A stretch of 64,000 nucleotides of DNA from assembly GCF_002953215.1 (NCBI RefSeq), contig NZ_CP026378.1, positions 2,090,540 to 2,154,539 on the forward strand. The letters run 5' to 3'. Position numbers and translations under genes: made by a program. Position 1 is the first letter of the stretch; every line of letters starts with the position of its first letter. The notes beneath the pieces were generated by a model. The model was given only the letters and a program-made list of their open reading frames with translations. It did no database searches and was not told the origin of the DNA. Positions 19,034 through 29,610 of this stretch are shown here, piece by piece. This DNA is from Mixta calida (GTDB lineage Bacteria > Pseudomonadota > Gammaproteobacteria > Enterobacterales > Enterobacteriaceae).

Positions 19034-19471
19034 TTGGATACGCCATTAGGAACGGATTTGGCACGTTTAGTGCGCATCTGGCGTGCGCTAATCGATCAAC
19101 GACTTAAACCGCTGGAACTTACACAGACGCACTGGGTCACTCTGCATAACATCCATCAGTTGCCTCCTCATCAGTCACAGATTCAGCTGGCTAAAGCTAT
19201 CGGCATTGAACAGCCTTCTCTGGTGCGCACGCTCGACCAACTCGAAGAGAAAGGGCTGATTGTCCGCTGCACCTGCGCTAACGACCGGCGGGCGAAACGC
19301 ATCAAGCTGACCAAAGCGGCGGAACCCATTATCCAGCAGGTCGAACATGTCATTGACGCGACGCGCGACGATATCCTGGCGGGCATCTCAAAACGGGAAG
19401 TGGATCAGTTAATTACGCTGATCGCGCGGCTGGAAAAAAATATTGTCGAACTGCAGAAAAAGAGCGAATAG
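19034..19471 (+). CDS. slyA: MarR-family transcription factor SlyA
   Basis: 145 residues from a TTG start. The winged helix is [32 protein letters not shown] and [11 protein letters not shown] chose TTG at 19034 because AAGGAG at 19022-19027 is 6 nt before it, whereas the ATG at 19028 directly touches the ribosome-binding site; E. coli SlyA also uses TTG. SlyA opposes H-NS at many virulence and envelope genes. The C-terminus is slightly longer than in E. coli. It is convergent with slyB. Confidence 0.95.
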   Translation: MDTPLGTDLARLVRIWRALIDQRLKPLELTQTHWVTLHNIHQLPPHQSQIQLAKAIGIEQPSLVRTLDQLEEKGLIVRCTCANDRRAKRIKLTKAAEPIIQQVEHVIDATRDDILAGISKREVDQLITLIARLEKNIVELQKKSE

Positions 19472-19479
19472 CCGCCATA

Positions 19480-19507
19480 AAAAAACCGACGCGCGGCGTC
19501 GGTTTTT
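19480..19507. terminator. bidirectional terminator between slyA and slyB
   Basis: Hairpin AAAAACCGACGC-GCG-GCGTCGGTTTTT between two convergent genes. Confidence 0.9.
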
Positions 19508-19525
19508 CAAGCCAGACAGCTAAGA

Positions 19526-19993
19526 TTAACGGGGAGAAACGGTTACCTGGCTGCCATTTGACGCCAGCATTACGCGTTGACCGACGGAGTAGCGGCTGGC
19601 TGCCTGCTTCTGCACCACGAGAATGGTGTTGCCGTCGTCCTTACGGATCTCCAGTTCTACGCCGTCCGTTTTATTCATCGCGCCCTGAACGCCCTGGCCC
19701 GCTACGCCGCCAAGCACCGCGCCGCCCGCCGTCGCCAGACTGCGGCCCGTGCCGCCGCCGACGGTATTGCCCAGGAAGCCGCCCAGTACCGCACCGCCGA
19801 TAGCGCCGATCACGTTATTCTCATCTCCGCCCTGGATTTTTACCGGACGTACGGAAACCAGCGTACCGTAGCTTACGCTCTGCACCTGCTTGGCTTCGTT
19901 GGCGCTGTATACGTCGCCGGAAAGCGTATCCGTATTGGTACAGCCTGCCAGCGTGATGCCAGCCAGCGCCACGACACATAAACGCTTAATCAT
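19526..19993 (-). CDS. slyB: outer membrane lipoprotein SlyB
   Basis: 155 residues. The lipobox is LAGC (Cys18), followed by a glycine-zipper segment (IGAIGGAVLGGFLGNTVGGG, about residues 62-81) and a C-terminal beta domain. It belongs to the 17-kDa antigen/SlyB family. In E. coli it is a PhoP-regulated stress protein that forms oligomers around outer-membrane proteins. A weak PhoP-like direct repeat is seen upstream. Confidence 0.96.
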   Translation of the reverse strand: MIKRLCVVALAGITLAGCTNTDTLSGDVYSANEAKQVQSVSYGTLVSVRPVKIQGGDENNVIGAIGGAVLGGFLGNTVGGGTGRSLATAGGAVLGGVAGQGVQGAMNKTDGVELEIRKDDGNTILVVQKQAASRYSVGQRVMLASNGSQVTVSPR

Positions 19994-20121
19994 ATAAAAC
20001 TCCTTTCATGACTGTCGGCTGCATCGAAAAGGCAGCCATAGATAATTCATTATATGGCATAACCTTCGTCTGTCTCGCTCTCCTGCGAACCAAACGATGG
20101 CTGAGCATAGACCGCGATGTA

Positions 20122-20138
20122 TAAACAAAAATTCAATA
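20122..20138 (-). promoter_or_regulatory. possible PhoP box upstream of slyB
   Basis: Minus-strand TATTGA-N5-TGTTTA; the second half is a perfect PhoP hexamer and the first matches 4 of 6. It is 129-145 bp upstream of slyB. Only the position and known PhoP control of slyB support it. Confidence 0.35.
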
Positions 20139-20279
20139 ATGCCAGGAAAAAATACTCCCTGAGTGTAAAAGCGTCGAGCTGTCTATGAAAACTAACAATT
20201 AATCATAGAATTAACGGGTCTTTTTTGCCAGGCTGAAAATAATCTGAATGCTCTTCCATTAAGGAAGTAAGGTAAGACA

Positions 20280-21398
20280 ATGAAATCGGGACGCTATATT
20301 GGCGTGATGTCCGGCACCAGCCTGGATGGCGTGGATGTGGTGTTGGCGGCGATTGACGATCGCATGGTGGCGCAGCAGGCCAGCTACTGCCATCCGGTGC
20401 CGCAGGCACTGCGCCAGGAACTGCTGGCAATCAATCAGGGACAGAGCCTGACGTTGTCGCAGCTGGGGCAGCTGGACACGCGCCTGGGGCGCCTGTTCGC
20501 CGAGGCGGTGCTGACGTTGATGAAGCAGCAAAACCTGAGCGCAGAGGATATCACCGCTATCGGCTGCCACGGGCAGACCGTCTGGCATGAGCCCTGGGGC
20601 GAGGCGCCCTGTACCATGCAGATCGGCGACAATAATCAGATAGCCGCCGCGACCGGCGTGACGGTCGTGGGCGATTTTCGTCGACGCGATATGGCGCTGG
20701 GCGGACAGGGGGCGCCGCTGGTGCCCGCTTTTCATCAGGCGCTGCTGATGCACCCGCAGGAGCGGCGCATGGTGCTGAATATCGGCGGCATCGCCAATCT
20801 CTCGCTGCTGATCCCCGGCAGGGCGCCAGGCGGTTACGACACCGGTCCCGGCAATATGCTGATGGACGCCTGGATCTGGCGCCATCGCGGGCAGCCCTAT
20901 GACAAGGACGGCGCCTGGGCCGCCAGCGGCACCGTCATCCTGCCGCTGCTGAAGCAGATGCTGAGCGACGCCTGGTTCGCTTTGCCGGCGCCGAAAAGTA
21001 CCGGCAGGGAATATTTTAATTTCGGTTGGGTGGAACAACAGCTGCGCCGCTTTCCTGGCCTGGCGCCGCAGGATGTGCAGGCGACGCTGCTGGAGCTGAC
21101 GGCGGTGACCATCAGCGAGCAGGTGCTGCTGAGCGGCGGCTGCGATCGACTGCTGGTGTGCGGTGGCGGCGCGCGTAATCCGCTGCTGATGGCGCGGCTG
21201 GCGGCGCAGCTGGCCGGCACGGAAGTGTTGACGACCGACGAGGTGGGCATTAACGGCGACGATATGGAAGGGCTGGCGTTTGCCTGGCTCGCCTGGCGCA
21301 CGCTGTCCGGGCTGCCCGGCAATCTGCCTTCGGTCACCGGCGCGCGCGAAGCAACTATCCTGGGGGCGATCTATCCCGCCAACCGTCCGCCGCTGTAA
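20280..21398 (+). CDS. anmK: anhydro-N-acetylmuramic acid kinase
   Basis: 372 residues. The ATP/phosphate motif is [14 protein letters not shown] at residues 8-21, with [11 protein letters not shown] and [13 protein letters not shown] also present, all in the hexokinase/actin-like fold. AnmK phosphorylates 1,6-anhydroMurNAc to MurNAc-6-P during wall recycling. mliC follows after 22 bp, suggesting co-transcription. Length is as in E. coli. Confidence 0.97.
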   Translation: MKSGRYIGVMSGTSLDGVDVVLAAIDDRMVAQQASYCHPVPQALRQELLAINQGQSLTLSQLGQLDTRLGRLFAEAVLTLMKQQNLSAEDITAIGCHGQTVWHEPWGEAPCTMQIGDNNQIAAATGVTVVGDFRRRDMALGGQGAPLVPAFHQALLMHPQERRMVLNIGGIANLSLLIPGRAPGGYDTGPGNMLMDAWIWRHRGQPYDKDGAWAASGTVILPLLKQMLSDAWFALPAPKSTGREYFNFGWVEQQLRRFPGLAPQDVQATLLELTAVTISEQVLLSGGCDRLLVCGGGARNPLLMARLAAQLAGTEVLTTDEVGINGDDMEGLAFAWLAWRTLSGLPGNLPSVTGAREATILGAIYPANRPPL

Positions 21399-21420
21399 AT
21401 ATCGCAATGAGAGAAAAAAC

Positions 21421-21729
21421 ATGAAAAAGAGCCTGACGTTAACGATCGCGCTTCTGTTGACCGGCTGCGGGCTGGCCGGCAAGCAGCAGGATGAGGCGCA
21501 GGTGCTGCACTATCGCTGCGGCACGCTGCCGCTGACGGTCACTCTGACGCAGCAGCAGGCGCAGCTGGTGATGAACGGCCAGTCGCTGACGCTGCGGCAG
21601 GAGGCTTCCGCCTCCGGCGCCAGCTACAGCGACGACACCTGGCGCCTTCGCACCGAAGGCGACAGCGCGACGATAGAGCGCAACCAGCGCATAATCGTTA
21701 ATGACTGCCAGCGCGAGGGCATGCGCTAA
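21421..21729 (+). CDS. mliC: membrane-bound inhibitor of C-type lysozyme MliC (YdhA)
   Basis: 102 residues starting at ATG 21421. The lipobox LLTGC ends at Cys16. The MliC signature SGASYSDDTWRLRTEG is present (the family has SGA-Y followed by a KG/EG turn), and two Cys (YRCG and NDCQ) are placed to form the conserved disulfide. It is an outer-membrane lipoprotein that blocks the active site of host C-type lysozyme. Open sequence upstream in frame belongs to anmK in another frame, so the start is set by the signal peptide. Confidence 0.9.
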   Translation: MKKSLTLTIALLLTGCGLAGKQQDEAQVLHYRCGTLPLTVTLTQQQAQLVMNGQSLTLRQEASASGASYSDDTWRLRTEGDSATIERNQRIIVNDCQREGMR

Positions 21730-21795
21730 CGCGTTGAATTTCATCAAGGGGAGTAGCACAATGCATTCACCCTTTCGCTATGGTTGAATCCGGTT

Positions 21796-22452
21796 ATGAG
21801 TGACAACGAGAGTTTGCAACAGATTGCCCACCTGCGGCGCGAATATACCCGCGGCGGCTTGCGTCGTAAGGATCTTCCCGATCGGCCGCTGGTGCTGTTT
21901 GAACAGTGGCTGCGTCAGGCGTGCGACGCCCAGCTCCCCGATCCCACCGCGATGTGTGTCGCTACGGTGGACGCACAGGGGCAGCCATACCAGCGCATCG
22001 TGCTGTTGAAGCACTTTGATGAGCGCGGCATGGTGTTTTACACCAATCTGGGCAGCCGTAAGGCGCAGCAGCTGGCGGATAACCCGCGCGTCAGCCTGCT
22101 GTTTCCCTGGCACTTTCTTGAGCGTCAGGTGATGGTGCTGGGGCAGGTGGAAAAGCTCTCGACGCTGGAGGTGGTGAAATATTTCCACAGCCGTCCGCGC
22201 GACAGCCAGATCGGCGCCTGGGTATCGCAGCAGTCGAGCCGCATTTCGGCGCGGGGCGTGCTGGAGGGCAAATTCCTCGAACTGAAGCAAAAGTTCAGTC
22301 AGGGCGATGTGCCGCTGCCCAGTTTCTGGGGCGGCTTCCGCGTCAAATTCGATGCGATGGAGTTCTGGCAGGGCGGCGAAAACCGGCTGCACGATCGCTT
22401 TTTCTATCAGCGTGAAGGCGACAGCTGGAAAATCGATCGGCTGGCGCCCTGA
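21796..22452 (+). CDS. pdxH: pyridoxamine/pyridoxine 5'-phosphate oxidase
   Basis: 218 residues, the same as E. coli. Start [17 protein letters not shown] at ATG 21796; an in-frame TTG four codons earlier is not needed. FMN-binding motifs include [13 protein letters not shown] and YTNLGSRKA. The C-terminus ends [14 protein letters not shown] and KIDRLAP. It makes pyridoxal 5'-phosphate with FMN and oxygen. With pdxY downstream, the area covers both synthesis and salvage of vitamin B6. Confidence 0.97.
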   Translation: MSDNESLQQIAHLRREYTRGGLRRKDLPDRPLVLFEQWLRQACDAQLPDPTAMCVATVDAQGQPYQRIVLLKHFDERGMVFYTNLGSRKAQQLADNPRVSLLFPWHFLERQVMVLGQVEKLSTLEVVKYFHSRPRDSQIGAWVSQQSSRISARGVLEGKFLELKQKFSQGDVPLPSFWGGFRVKFDAMEFWQGGENRLHDRFFYQREGDSWKIDRLAP

Positions 22453-22584
22453 ATTCAGCAAATATCGTTTGCAGCGCTGGCGCTGGCGGCGGCGGCGCTT
22501 TATTCTATACGCCTTCATTTCTCCGCATGTCAGCGGAAAGCTGTGTACCAGCATAGGTGCAGTCGTTACAACATGGAGTCTTTA

Positions 22585-23859
22585 ATGACCAGCAGTAACC
22601 TGATTAAACAATTGCAAGAGCGGGGCCTGGTAGCCCAGGTGACGGACGAGGATGCGTTAGCAGAGAGACTGGCGCAAGGGCCAATCGCTCTCTATTGCGG
22701 CTTCGACCCAACCGCCGACAGCTTGCATTTGGGCCATCTGGTACCTTTGCTTTGTCTGAAACGTTTCCAGGATGCAGGACACAAACCCGTTGCGCTGGTG
22801 GGCGGCGCCACCGGTCTGATCGGCGATCCCAGCTTCAAAGCGGCTGAACGCAAGCTGAACACCGCCGAGACGGTCAATGAATGGGTTGAAAAAATCCGCG
22901 GTCAGGTTGCGCCGTTCCTCGATTTCGACTGTGGCGACAACAGCGCCATCGCGGCGAACAACTACGACTGGTTCGGCAGTATGAACGTGCTGACCTTCCT
23001 GCGCGATATCGGCAAGCACTTCTCTGTTAACCAGATGATTAACAAAGAAGCGGTCAAACAGCGCCTGAACCGTGAAGATCAGGGCATTTCCTTTACCGAA
23101 TTCTCCTATAACCTGCTGCAGGGTTACGATTTCGCCTGCCTGAACGAACGCTATGGCGTGGCGTTGCAGATCGGCGGGTCCGATCAGTGGGGCAATATTA
23201 CATCCGGCATCGATCTGACGCGTCGTTTGCATCAGAACCAGGTGTTTGGCCTGACCGTGCCGCTGATCACCAAAGCGGACGGCACCAAATTCGGCAAAAC
23301 CGAAGGCGGCGCAGTATGGCTGGATGCGAAGAAAACCAGCCCGTACAAGTTCTACCAGTTCTGGATCAATACCGCCGACGCTGACGTTTACCGTTTCCTG
23401 AAATTCTTCACCTTTATGAGCATTGAAGAGATCGATGCGCTGGAGGAAGAGGATAAAAACAGCGGCAAGGCGCCGCGCGCGCAGTATGTGCTGGCGGAGC
23501 AGGTTACGCGTCTGGTGCATGGCGAAGCGGGTCTGGAAGCGGCGAAGCGCATTACCCAGAGCCTGTTCTCCGGCAGCCTGAGCGACATGACCGAAGCGGA
23601 CTTCGAGCAGCTGGCGCAGGACGGCATGCCGGTTATCCATCTGGAGGCCGACGCCGATCTGCAGCAGGCGCTGGTCACGGCGGAGCTGGTGCCGTCGCGC
23701 GGTCAGGCGCGCACCATGATCAGCTCTAACGCGGTTACGGTTAATGGTGAAAAGCAGTCTGACGCGGAGTACCGCTTTAGCGACGGCGATAAGCTGTTTG
23801 GCCGCTTTACGCTGCTGCGCCGCGGTAAAAAGCACTACTGTCTGGTGTGCTGGAAATAA
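22585..23859 (+). CDS. tyrS: tyrosyl-tRNA synthetase
   Basis: 424 residues, start ATG 22585 after GGAG. Class I signatures are HLGH (near residue 48) and KFGKT (near 235). Tyrosine-binding residues are in [15 protein letters not shown] and GGSDQWGNI. The C-terminal S4-like RNA-binding domain ends [18 protein letters not shown]. It charges tRNA-Tyr in the cytoplasm. The order pdxH-tyrS-pdxY is that of E. coli. Confidence 0.98.
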   Translation: MTSSNLIKQLQERGLVAQVTDEDALAERLAQGPIALYCGFDPTADSLHLGHLVPLLCLKRFQDAGHKPVALVGGATGLIGDPSFKAAERKLNTAETVNEWVEKIRGQVAPFLDFDCGDNSAIAANNYDWFGSMNVLTFLRDIGKHFSVNQMINKEAVKQRLNREDQGISFTEFSYNLLQGYDFACLNERYGVALQIGGSDQWGNITSGIDLTRRLHQNQVFGLTVPLITKADGTKFGKTEGGAVWLDAKKTSPYKFYQFWINTADADVYRFLKFFTFMSIEEIDALEEEDKNSGKAPRAQYVLAEQVTRLVHGEAGLEAAKRITQSLFSGSLSDMTEADFEQLAQDGMPVIHLEADADLQQALVTAELVPSRGQARTMISSNAVTVNGEKQSDAEYRFSDGDKLFGRFTLLRRGKKHYCLVCWK

Positions 23860-23867
23860 TAAGATGC

Positions 23868-23897
23868 TTAAGGCCGGTTCGACCGGCCTTAATTTTT
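23868..23897 (+). terminator. terminator of tyrS
   Basis: Hairpin TTAAGGCCGGT-TCG-ACCGGCCTTAA followed by TTTTTT. Some readthrough into pdxY, 22 bp further on, is likely because no separate promoter is obvious. Confidence 0.88.
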
Positions 23898-23918
23898 TGG
23901 CAAGGCTGTGCAGGTTTT

Positions 23919-24782
23919 ATGATGAAAAATATTCTCGCTATTCAGTCTCACGTCGTATTCGGTCACGCAGGCAACAGTGCGGCGGAATTCCCGATGCGCC
24001 GCATGGGCGTCAATGTCTGGCCGCTCAATACCGTGCAGTTTTCCAACCATACGCAGTATGGCCACTGGACCGGCACCGTGATGCCCGCGTCGCACTTAAC
24101 CGATATTGTGAAGGGCATCGCCGATATCGATCGCCTGAAGACCTGTGACGCGGTATTAAGCGGTTATTTGGGGTCTGCGGAGCAGGGCGAACAGATTCTG
24201 GAGATCGTGCGTCAGGTGAAAGCGGCGAATCCCAACGCCTGGTATTTTTGCGATCCGGTGATGGGCCACCCGGAGAAAGGCTGCATCGTGGCGCCGGGCG
24301 TGGCGGAATTTCACTGCAAATCTTCGCTGCCCGCCAGCGACATTATCGCGCCGAACCTGCTGGAGCTGGAGATGCTCAGCGGCACCAGCGTCGCCAGCGT
24401 CGAGGAGGCAGTGACAGTGTCACGCAAGCTCATCGCTCAGGGGCCGAAAATTGTACTGGTGAAACATCTGGCGCGCGCCGGGCGCCGCAGCGATCGTTTT
24501 GAAATGCTGCTGGTGACGGCGCAGGAAGCCTGGCATATCAGCCGTCCGCTGATCGATTTCGGCGTGCGTCAGCCGGTCGGCGTCGGCGATCTTACCAGTG
24601 GCATGTTGCTGGTCAACCTGCTGAAAGGCGAAACGCTGAAGCAGTCGCTGGAGCATATTACCGCCGCAGTGTATGAGGTGATGCTGAAAACCCATGAAAT
24701 GGGCGAGTATGAGCTGCAACTGGTGGCGGCTCAGGAGAGCATCGCGCGGCCAACGCAGCATTTCGCCGCCGAAAGGCTCTAA
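23919..24782 (+). CDS. pdxY: pyridoxal kinase PdxY
   Basis: 287 residues from ATG 23919 ([18 protein letters not shown]). It is of the ribokinase fold: substrate region [21 protein letters not shown]-binding [10 protein letters not shown], and the catalytic base in [13 protein letters not shown]. It phosphorylates pyridoxal to PLP in salvage. The ribosome-binding site is weak, in line with translation after tyrS. Confidence 0.96.
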   Translation: MMKNILAIQSHVVFGHAGNSAAEFPMRRMGVNVWPLNTVQFSNHTQYGHWTGTVMPASHLTDIVKGIADIDRLKTCDAVLSGYLGSAEQGEQILEIVRQVKAANPNAWYFCDPVMGHPEKGCIVAPGVAEFHCKSSLPASDIIAPNLLELEMLSGTSVASVEEAVTVSRKLIAQGPKIVLVKHLARAGRRSDRFEMLLVTAQEAWHISRPLIDFGVRQPVGVGDLTSGMLLVNLLKGETLKQSLEHITAAVYEVMLKTHEMGEYELQLVAAQESIARPTQHFAAERL

Positions 24783-24805
24783 GCCGCAGAGGGAATGCGC
24801 TTAAC

Positions 24806-24831
24806 AAAACGGGACGCCTGCGCGTCCCGTT
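24806..24831 (-). terminator. terminator of gstA
   Basis: Minus-strand hairpin AACGGGACGC-GCAG-GCGTCCCGTT followed by TTGTT; the T-run is on the gstA side. Confidence 0.7.
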
Positions 24832-24837
24832 GTCATA

Positions 24838-25443
24838 TCAGGCCAGCCCTTCCGCCTTCAACGCGGCGATCACCGCCGGACGTTCCGCCACGCGCGCCTG
24901 CCAGGCGGCCAGCGCCTCAAGCGCGCTAAGATCCAGCTTGACCGCTTTCGCCCAGCGCGTCACGACGAACAGATAAGCATCCGCCACGGTAAAGCGCGCG
25001 CCGAGCAGCCACTGCTTATCGCGCAGCGCATTATCGACATAGCGGAACTTCGTCAGCAGCTGCTCGCGCTGCTTCACCTTGAACTCTTCCGGCGTATCGG
25101 GGCGAAACAGCGGGCTGAAGCCCTTATGCAGTTCGGTAGAGATATAGCTCAGCCACTCCAGCGTATGGTAGCGCGTCAGGCTGCCCGCCGGGGCCAGCAG
25201 CTGGCGATCGGGCTTCAGGTCCGCCAGGTACTGCACGATAGCGGTACCTTCGGTAAGCAGCGTGCCGTCATCCAGCTCCAGCGCCGGAACCTGACCTTTC
25301 GGGTTGATCTGCAGATAGTCTTCGCCGCGTTCGGTCACTTTTTTCGCCAGGTCGACATTAACCTGAGTGAAATCGAGATCGCATTCGCGCAGAACGATAT
25401 GGGGAGAAAGGGAACAGGCGCCAGCTTTACTGAAGAGTTTCAT
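24838..25443 (-). CDS. gstA: glutathione S-transferase GstA
   Basis: 201 residues, start ATG 25443 after AAGGAG. The N-terminal thioredoxin fold starts [20 protein letters not shown]; Cys10 and the GACSLSPHI loop are the hallmark of the bacterial beta class. The C-terminal helical domain contains [15 protein letters not shown]. It conjugates glutathione to electrophiles and binds glutathione covalently in this class. Its neighbours pdxY and dtpA are those of E. coli. Confidence 0.96.
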   Translation of the reverse strand: MKLFSKAGACSLSPHIVLRECDLDFTQVNVDLAKKVTERGEDYLQINPKGQVPALELDDGTLLTEGTAIVQYLADLKPDRQLLAPAGSLTRYHTLEWLSYISTELHKGFSPLFRPDTPEEFKVKQREQLLTKFRYVDNALRDKQWLLGARFTVADAYLFVVTRWAKAVKLDLSALEALAAWQARVAERPAVIAALKAEGLA

Positions 25444-25518
25444 ACAATGCTCCTTGTTGCATGCGGGGGTAAGGATCATCCTACTGCGCGACCGGGCAAA
25501 TGTCAGTGCGGGGGCAAT

Positions 25519-25546
25519 AAAAAAGCCGTCGCAGGGACGGCTTTTT
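25519..25546 (-). terminator. terminator of dtpA
   Basis: Minus-strand hairpin AAAGCCGTC-CCTGC-GACGGCTTT with a T-run, 17 bp after the dtpA stop. Confidence 0.88.
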
Positions 25547-25562
25547 CACTCCACGCGCTGAA

Positions 25563-27068
25563 TCAGCTGTGGCTTTCCGCGGCCTGTTTCGCCGCCGCTT
25601 CGCGATCCACCGTCATCCGGTTCAGCAGCGGAGCGGTCAGCAGCATCAGAACGGCGATAACCCCGGTCACGATGCCGATCTGCTTAAACACGTCGCTGTA
25701 AACCTGCAGCGACTGCAGCGGATCGGTCACGTTTTCCGGCACCGCCATCAGGTTGGCGACCTTGCCGGCAATCATCGCGGCGCCGGCGGTGGTCAGGAAC
25801 CAGGAGCCCATGATAAAGCCCATCAGGCGCTGCGGCACCAGCTGCGCCACCATCGCCAGGCCGAGGCCGGAGATCATCAGCTCGCCGACGCTCTGCAGCG
25901 CATAGCTCAGGATCAGCCAGTTAACGGAAACAATGCCCTGCTGCGTGGCGAAGCTGGCGCCCAGCGGCAGCACGAGGAACGCGGCGGAGCAAAGCACCAT
26001 GCCGAAGGCGAACTTGTGCGGCATCGGCATGCGATCGCCCAGCTTGTTATAGATGGCGGCCAGAATCGGGCTGGCGACCATGATCCAGAACGGGTTCAGC
26101 GCCTGATACTGCTCCGGCTCGAAGGCGATGCCCAGAATGGTATGTTCAACGTTGCGGATAGCGAAGAAGTTAAGCGAGGTCGGCATCTGCATATAAAGCA
26201 CGAAGAAGACGATCGCTTCTACCATCAGCAGGAAGGCGACGATCATTTTGCGGCGCGCGGCGCCCTGCAGCGCGAACGCTTCTTTAGCGAACACCAGAAT
26301 GATGCCCAGCGCGATCACCCCCAGCACGATGCGGGCGATAAACTGGTGATGCAGCAGCCAGGTGGCGACCGTGATCAGCACCACTACGCCGATCAGCGTC
26401 ATCAGCAGCTTGCCGAGGTTCAGCGGCGCGAAATCCGGCTTAGAGCCGTAGTTCTTCACCATCTTCTGGCAGAGCAGGAAGTTGACCACGGTAATTGCCA
26501 GGCCGACCACGGAGAGCGAAAACGCCACGCTCCAGCCGTAGCGCGCCGCCAGCCACGGCGTCAGCATCATGGACACCAGCGAGCCGACGTTGATCGACAT
26601 ATAGAACATGGTGAAGGCGCCGTCGAGACGCGGATCGTCTTTGTCGTAGCAGGTTGACAGCAGGGAGGCCGGGTTAGCTTTAAACAGCCCGCTGCCCATT
26701 GCCACCGTTGCCATGCCGATATAGACCATCGACACATCATGACCAGACCAGGCGACCAGCCCGTAGCCAACGCACAGCACCAGCGCGCCGAGAATAATCA
26801 CCCGTTTGGTGCCCAGCACCTTATCGCCCAGCCAGCCGCCGATAGCGGTGAGACCGTACACCAGCGCGCTGAAAGAGGAGAAAAGGGTGATGGAATCGGC
26901 TTCGGACATCCCCAGCTGTTTAACCAGGTAGACCGCCATGATGGCCTGCAGGCCGTAATAACCAAATCGTTCCCACAGTTCGATAGAAAAGATCAAATAA
27001 AACGCTTTTGGCTGCTTGAACGCATTGAGGCTGACTGCCTCGTCAGTGTGTTTGTTTGCTGTAGACAC
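25563..27068 (-). CDS. dtpA: dipeptide/tripeptide:H+ symporter DtpA (TppB)
   Basis: 501 residues with a GTG start after AGAGGT. The POT-family proton-coupling motif [10 protein letters not shown] lies in the first helix and the second signature is [15 protein letters not shown]. Fourteen hydrophobic segments, the length of DtpA. It imports di- and tripeptides across the inner membrane. E. coli dtpA depends on OmpR. The start codon choice follows from the ribosome-binding site and the family N-terminus MSTANK. Confidence 0.96.
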   Translation of the reverse strand: MSTANKHTDEAVSLNAFKQPKAFYLIFSIELWERFGYYGLQAIMAVYLVKQLGMSEADSITLFSSFSALVYGLTAIGGWLGDKVLGTKRVIILGALVLCVGYGLVAWSGHDVSMVYIGMATVAMGSGLFKANPASLLSTCYDKDDPRLDGAFTMFYMSINVGSLVSMMLTPWLAARYGWSVAFSLSVVGLAITVVNFLLCQKMVKNYGSKPDFAPLNLGKLLMTLIGVVVLITVATWLLHHQFIARIVLGVIALGIILVFAKEAFALQGAARRKMIVAFLLMVEAIVFFVLYMQMPTSLNFFAIRNVEHTILGIAFEPEQYQALNPFWIMVASPILAAIYNKLGDRMPMPHKFAFGMVLCSAAFLVLPLGASFATQQGIVSVNWLILSYALQSVGELMISGLGLAMVAQLVPQRLMGFIMGSWFLTTAGAAMIAGKVANLMAVPENVTDPLQSLQVYSDVFKQIGIVTGVIAVLMLLTAPLLNRMTVDREAAAKQAAESHS

Positions 27069-27557
27069 TGTTACCTCTGTTGTTTCAACCTGATTTTCAT
27101 CAGGAAATAAGACCGCGTCGCGGGCGAAGCCAACGCACGGTTCTGTAATAAAATCAGAAAAAACGGCGGTTAATTTCGCTTATCCCGCCACGGGTGGCAA
27201 GTGTTTTTTTATTTGCTGAAGATAGCGGCGGGATCAGGGTTAAGGGCAGGAGTCTCGCTTGTTAATTAGTGTTAAATTCGGTTTGCGATTTTATTGTCAG
27301 AATAATCTCTCTGTTTACCTGCCGGCGGCATCGAAAAAGGGCAATTATTCGCTAAGCCCCTGTTTGACGATACAGGGACAAAATATTGCCTGATAATGCA
27401 GAATAAATGACTATTTAATGCGCATTATTTGCCTTTTGTTGAGGCTTTATAACGGCTTGCGCGGGGGGATCGCGCGTTGCGCGCGAGTCGTGAGCAAGAT
27501 CACGCTTTAAAACAATAATTTAGGGCGAAAAATAAGCATGGATGCCTGTGACGGCGG
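27069..27557. other. non-coding region upstream of dtpA with a CRP-like palindrome
   Basis: About 490 bp with no gene. It should hold the dtpA promoter. At 27489-27504 the palindrome CGTGA-GCAAGA-TCACG fits the CRP pattern TGTGA-N6-TCACA at 8 of 10 positions, though it lies over 400 bp from dtpA. The middle (27210-27430) is AT-rich. Confidence 0.4.
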
Positions 27558-27590
27558 GAAAAGGCGACCGGGTAAGCACGCCCGGCCGCC
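27558..27590 (-). terminator. terminator of betT
   Basis: Minus-strand stem GGCGGCCGGG and CCCGGTCGCC around an 8-base loop, followed by TTTT, 11 bp after the betT stop. Confidence 0.72.
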
Positions 27591-27600
27591 GAAGGATCCG

Positions 27601-29610
27601 TTAACGCACCAGATGCAGGAACTGCAGATGGCGCTCATAGTGATCGAGAATATCGTTAATGATCTGCTCTTCGGTATAGCCCACCAGATCGTATTCCTGG
27701 CTGCCCTCCCACAGATGCACTTCAGCACGATAATAGCGGCTGGCGGTCGGCAAATTACCGCTGCGGCGCATAAATGACGGCGTGCTGTAGCCCTGCATCT
27801 GCACGCCGTAGACGAAAGGCGCTTCCTCACCGTGCGCCACGCGAATGCTCATCGTGAAATCCTGCGGTGACAGGTCACTCTCTACCTGCAGACCTTTCTC
27901 TTCCAGCACCTGCACCACTTTGCCCAGCGCCGGGCGCACCGTCTCATCCATAAAACGATAGACCATATCGCGGCCCGGATAAGAGATGGCGCGGTTCAGA
28001 CGGCGGCGCCAGCTGCTGGTGTGGCCTGGACGGTAACGCGCGGTCAGCAGCGGCGAGGCGATTGCCAGCGAGCGGCTGCGGTCGCGCTGTTTCTCATGAT
28101 GCAGCGCGCGGTACATCGCCAGCACGAACAGCACCAGCACCAGCGAGAAAGGCAGGGCGCTCAGTACCACTGCGGTCTGCAGCGAGGTATAGTCGCCGGC
28201 GAACAGCAGGGAGAGCGTCAGCATACAGACCGCCGCCGCCCAGAAAATGCGCAGCCAGTTGGGCGCATCACTGCTGCTGTCGCTAGTGCAGGAGAGGTTG
28301 GCCACCACCAGCGCGCCGGAATCGGCGGAGGTGACAAAAAAGATAAAGCAGATCACCACCGCCAGCACCGTCACCGGCATCGCCAGCGGATAGCTGGCCA
28401 GCATATGGTATACCGCCATCGCCGGCTCGCTCAGGGCGATATCGCCCAACTCCTTCATACCGTGCTGGAAAAAGGTCAGGGCACTGTTGCCGAACACCGA
28501 CAGCCACGCAAGGGTAAAGCCCATCGGGATCAGCAATACGCCGATAACGAACTCACGCAGGGTGCGGCCACGCGAGATGCGGGCGATAAACATGCCGACA
28601 AACGGCGACCACGCGATCCACCATGCCCAGTAGAACACTGTCCAGCTGCCGAGCCAGCTGTCGCGGCTGGTGCTGCTGTAGGCATAGAGATCGAAGGTTT
28701 TGCGCGGCAGACTGGTGAAATAGTCGCCGAAGTTCTGCACCAGCGCGTTCAGCAGATGGCCGGTCGGCCCGGCGAACAGCACGAAAAAGAACATCAGCAG
28801 CGCCAGCAGCATATTCAGCTCCGACATGCGGCGAATGCCCTTATCCACGCCGCTGACGGCGGAAAGCGTCGCGGCGCCCATCACCACCACAATCAAAATC
28901 ACCTGCATGGTGTGGCTCTGCGCGATGCCGGTCAAAAAGCTGATGCCGGAGTTAATCTGCATCACACCAATGCCAAGGCTGGTCGCCAGGCCGAACATGG
29001 TACCGACGATGCCGAAAATATCTACCGCATGGCCAATCGGCCCGTTAATGCGATCGCCGATCAGCGGATAGAACGCAGAGCGCAGCGCCAGTGGCAGGTT
29101 ATGGCGATAGGCGAAGTAGGCCAGCGCCATCGCCACCAGCGTATAGATGCCCCAGCCGTGCAGCCCCCAGTGCATCATCGTCAGCACCATGCCGTCGCGC
29201 GCCGCCTGCGCCGAACCCGCCACCCCTTCCGGCGGCTGCAGCAGGTGATCAAGCGGCTCTGATGCGCCATAGAACAGCAACTCGGAACCGATGCCGGCGG
29301 AAAATAGCATCGCTGCCCAGGTGCCATAACTGAAGTCGGGCGTGGCGTGATCCGGCCCAAGCTTGATGTCGCCATAGCGCGAAAGGGCGACAAACAGCAC
29401 GAAGCCGAGATAAAAGGCGACCACCAGCATGTAGTACCAGCCGAAGGTGGCGGAAGCCCAGGCCTGCGCCCGACCCAGCAGCGAACTGGCCTGTTGCGGA
29501 AAGGCCAGCACGCTGCCGGAAAAGAGCGTGATGATCAGCGCGGCGCCGAAAAACACCGCGCGGTTAAGTTTAACTGCCTGAATTGTCTGACGGTCCTGTG
29601 ACCCCGGCAT
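27601..29610 (-). CDS. betT: high-affinity choline transporter BetT (BCCT family)
   Basis: 669 residues. Twelve membrane segments are followed by a cytoplasmic C-terminal domain of about 160 residues, the length that in BetT senses osmolality. The Trp-rich segment FYWAWWIAWSPFVGMFIARIS is the BCCT signature in shortened form. In the third helix AGIGSELLFYG has Glu where E. coli BetT has Asp and Na+-coupled BetP has Gly, so proton coupling is expected. It is divergent from betIBA, as in E. coli, and supplies choline to BetA. Confidence 0.93.
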   Translation of the reverse strand: MPGSQDRQTIQAVKLNRAVFFGAALIITLFSGSVLAFPQQASSLLGRAQAWASATFGWYYMLVVAFYLGFVLFVALSRYGDIKLGPDHATPDFSYGTWAAMLFSAGIGSELLFYGASEPLDHLLQPPEGVAGSAQAARDGMVLTMMHWGLHGWGIYTLVAMALAYFAYRHNLPLALRSAFYPLIGDRINGPIGHAVDIFGIVGTMFGLATSLGIGVMQINSGISFLTGIAQSHTMQVILIVVVMGAATLSAVSGVDKGIRRMSELNMLLALLMFFFVLFAGPTGHLLNALVQNFGDYFTSLPRKTFDLYAYSSTSRDSWLGSWTVFYWAWWIAWSPFVGMFIARISRGRTLREFVIGVLLIPMGFTLAWLSVFGNSALTFFQHGMKELGDIALSEPAMAVYHMLASYPLAMPVTVLAVVICFIFFVTSADSGALVVANLSCTSDSSSDAPNWLRIFWAAAVCMLTLSLLFAGDYTSLQTAVVLSALPFSLVLVLFVLAMYRALHHEKQRDRSRSLAIASPLLTARYRPGHTSSWRRRLNRAISYPGRDMVYRFMDETVRPALGKVVQVLEEKGLQVESDLSPQDFTMSIRVAHGEEAPFVYGVQMQGYSTPSFMRRSGNLPTASRYYRAEVHLWEGSQEYDLVGYTEEQIINDILDHYERHLQFLHLVR

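Noticed and set aside
22561..22580. Ter-like core GTTACAACAT in the tyrS leader
   Set aside because: The 10-bp core matches, but the flanks do not: the essential G6 is C and the TAA side is GAC. It also overlaps the tyrS ribosome-binding site, so resemblance is likely chance.
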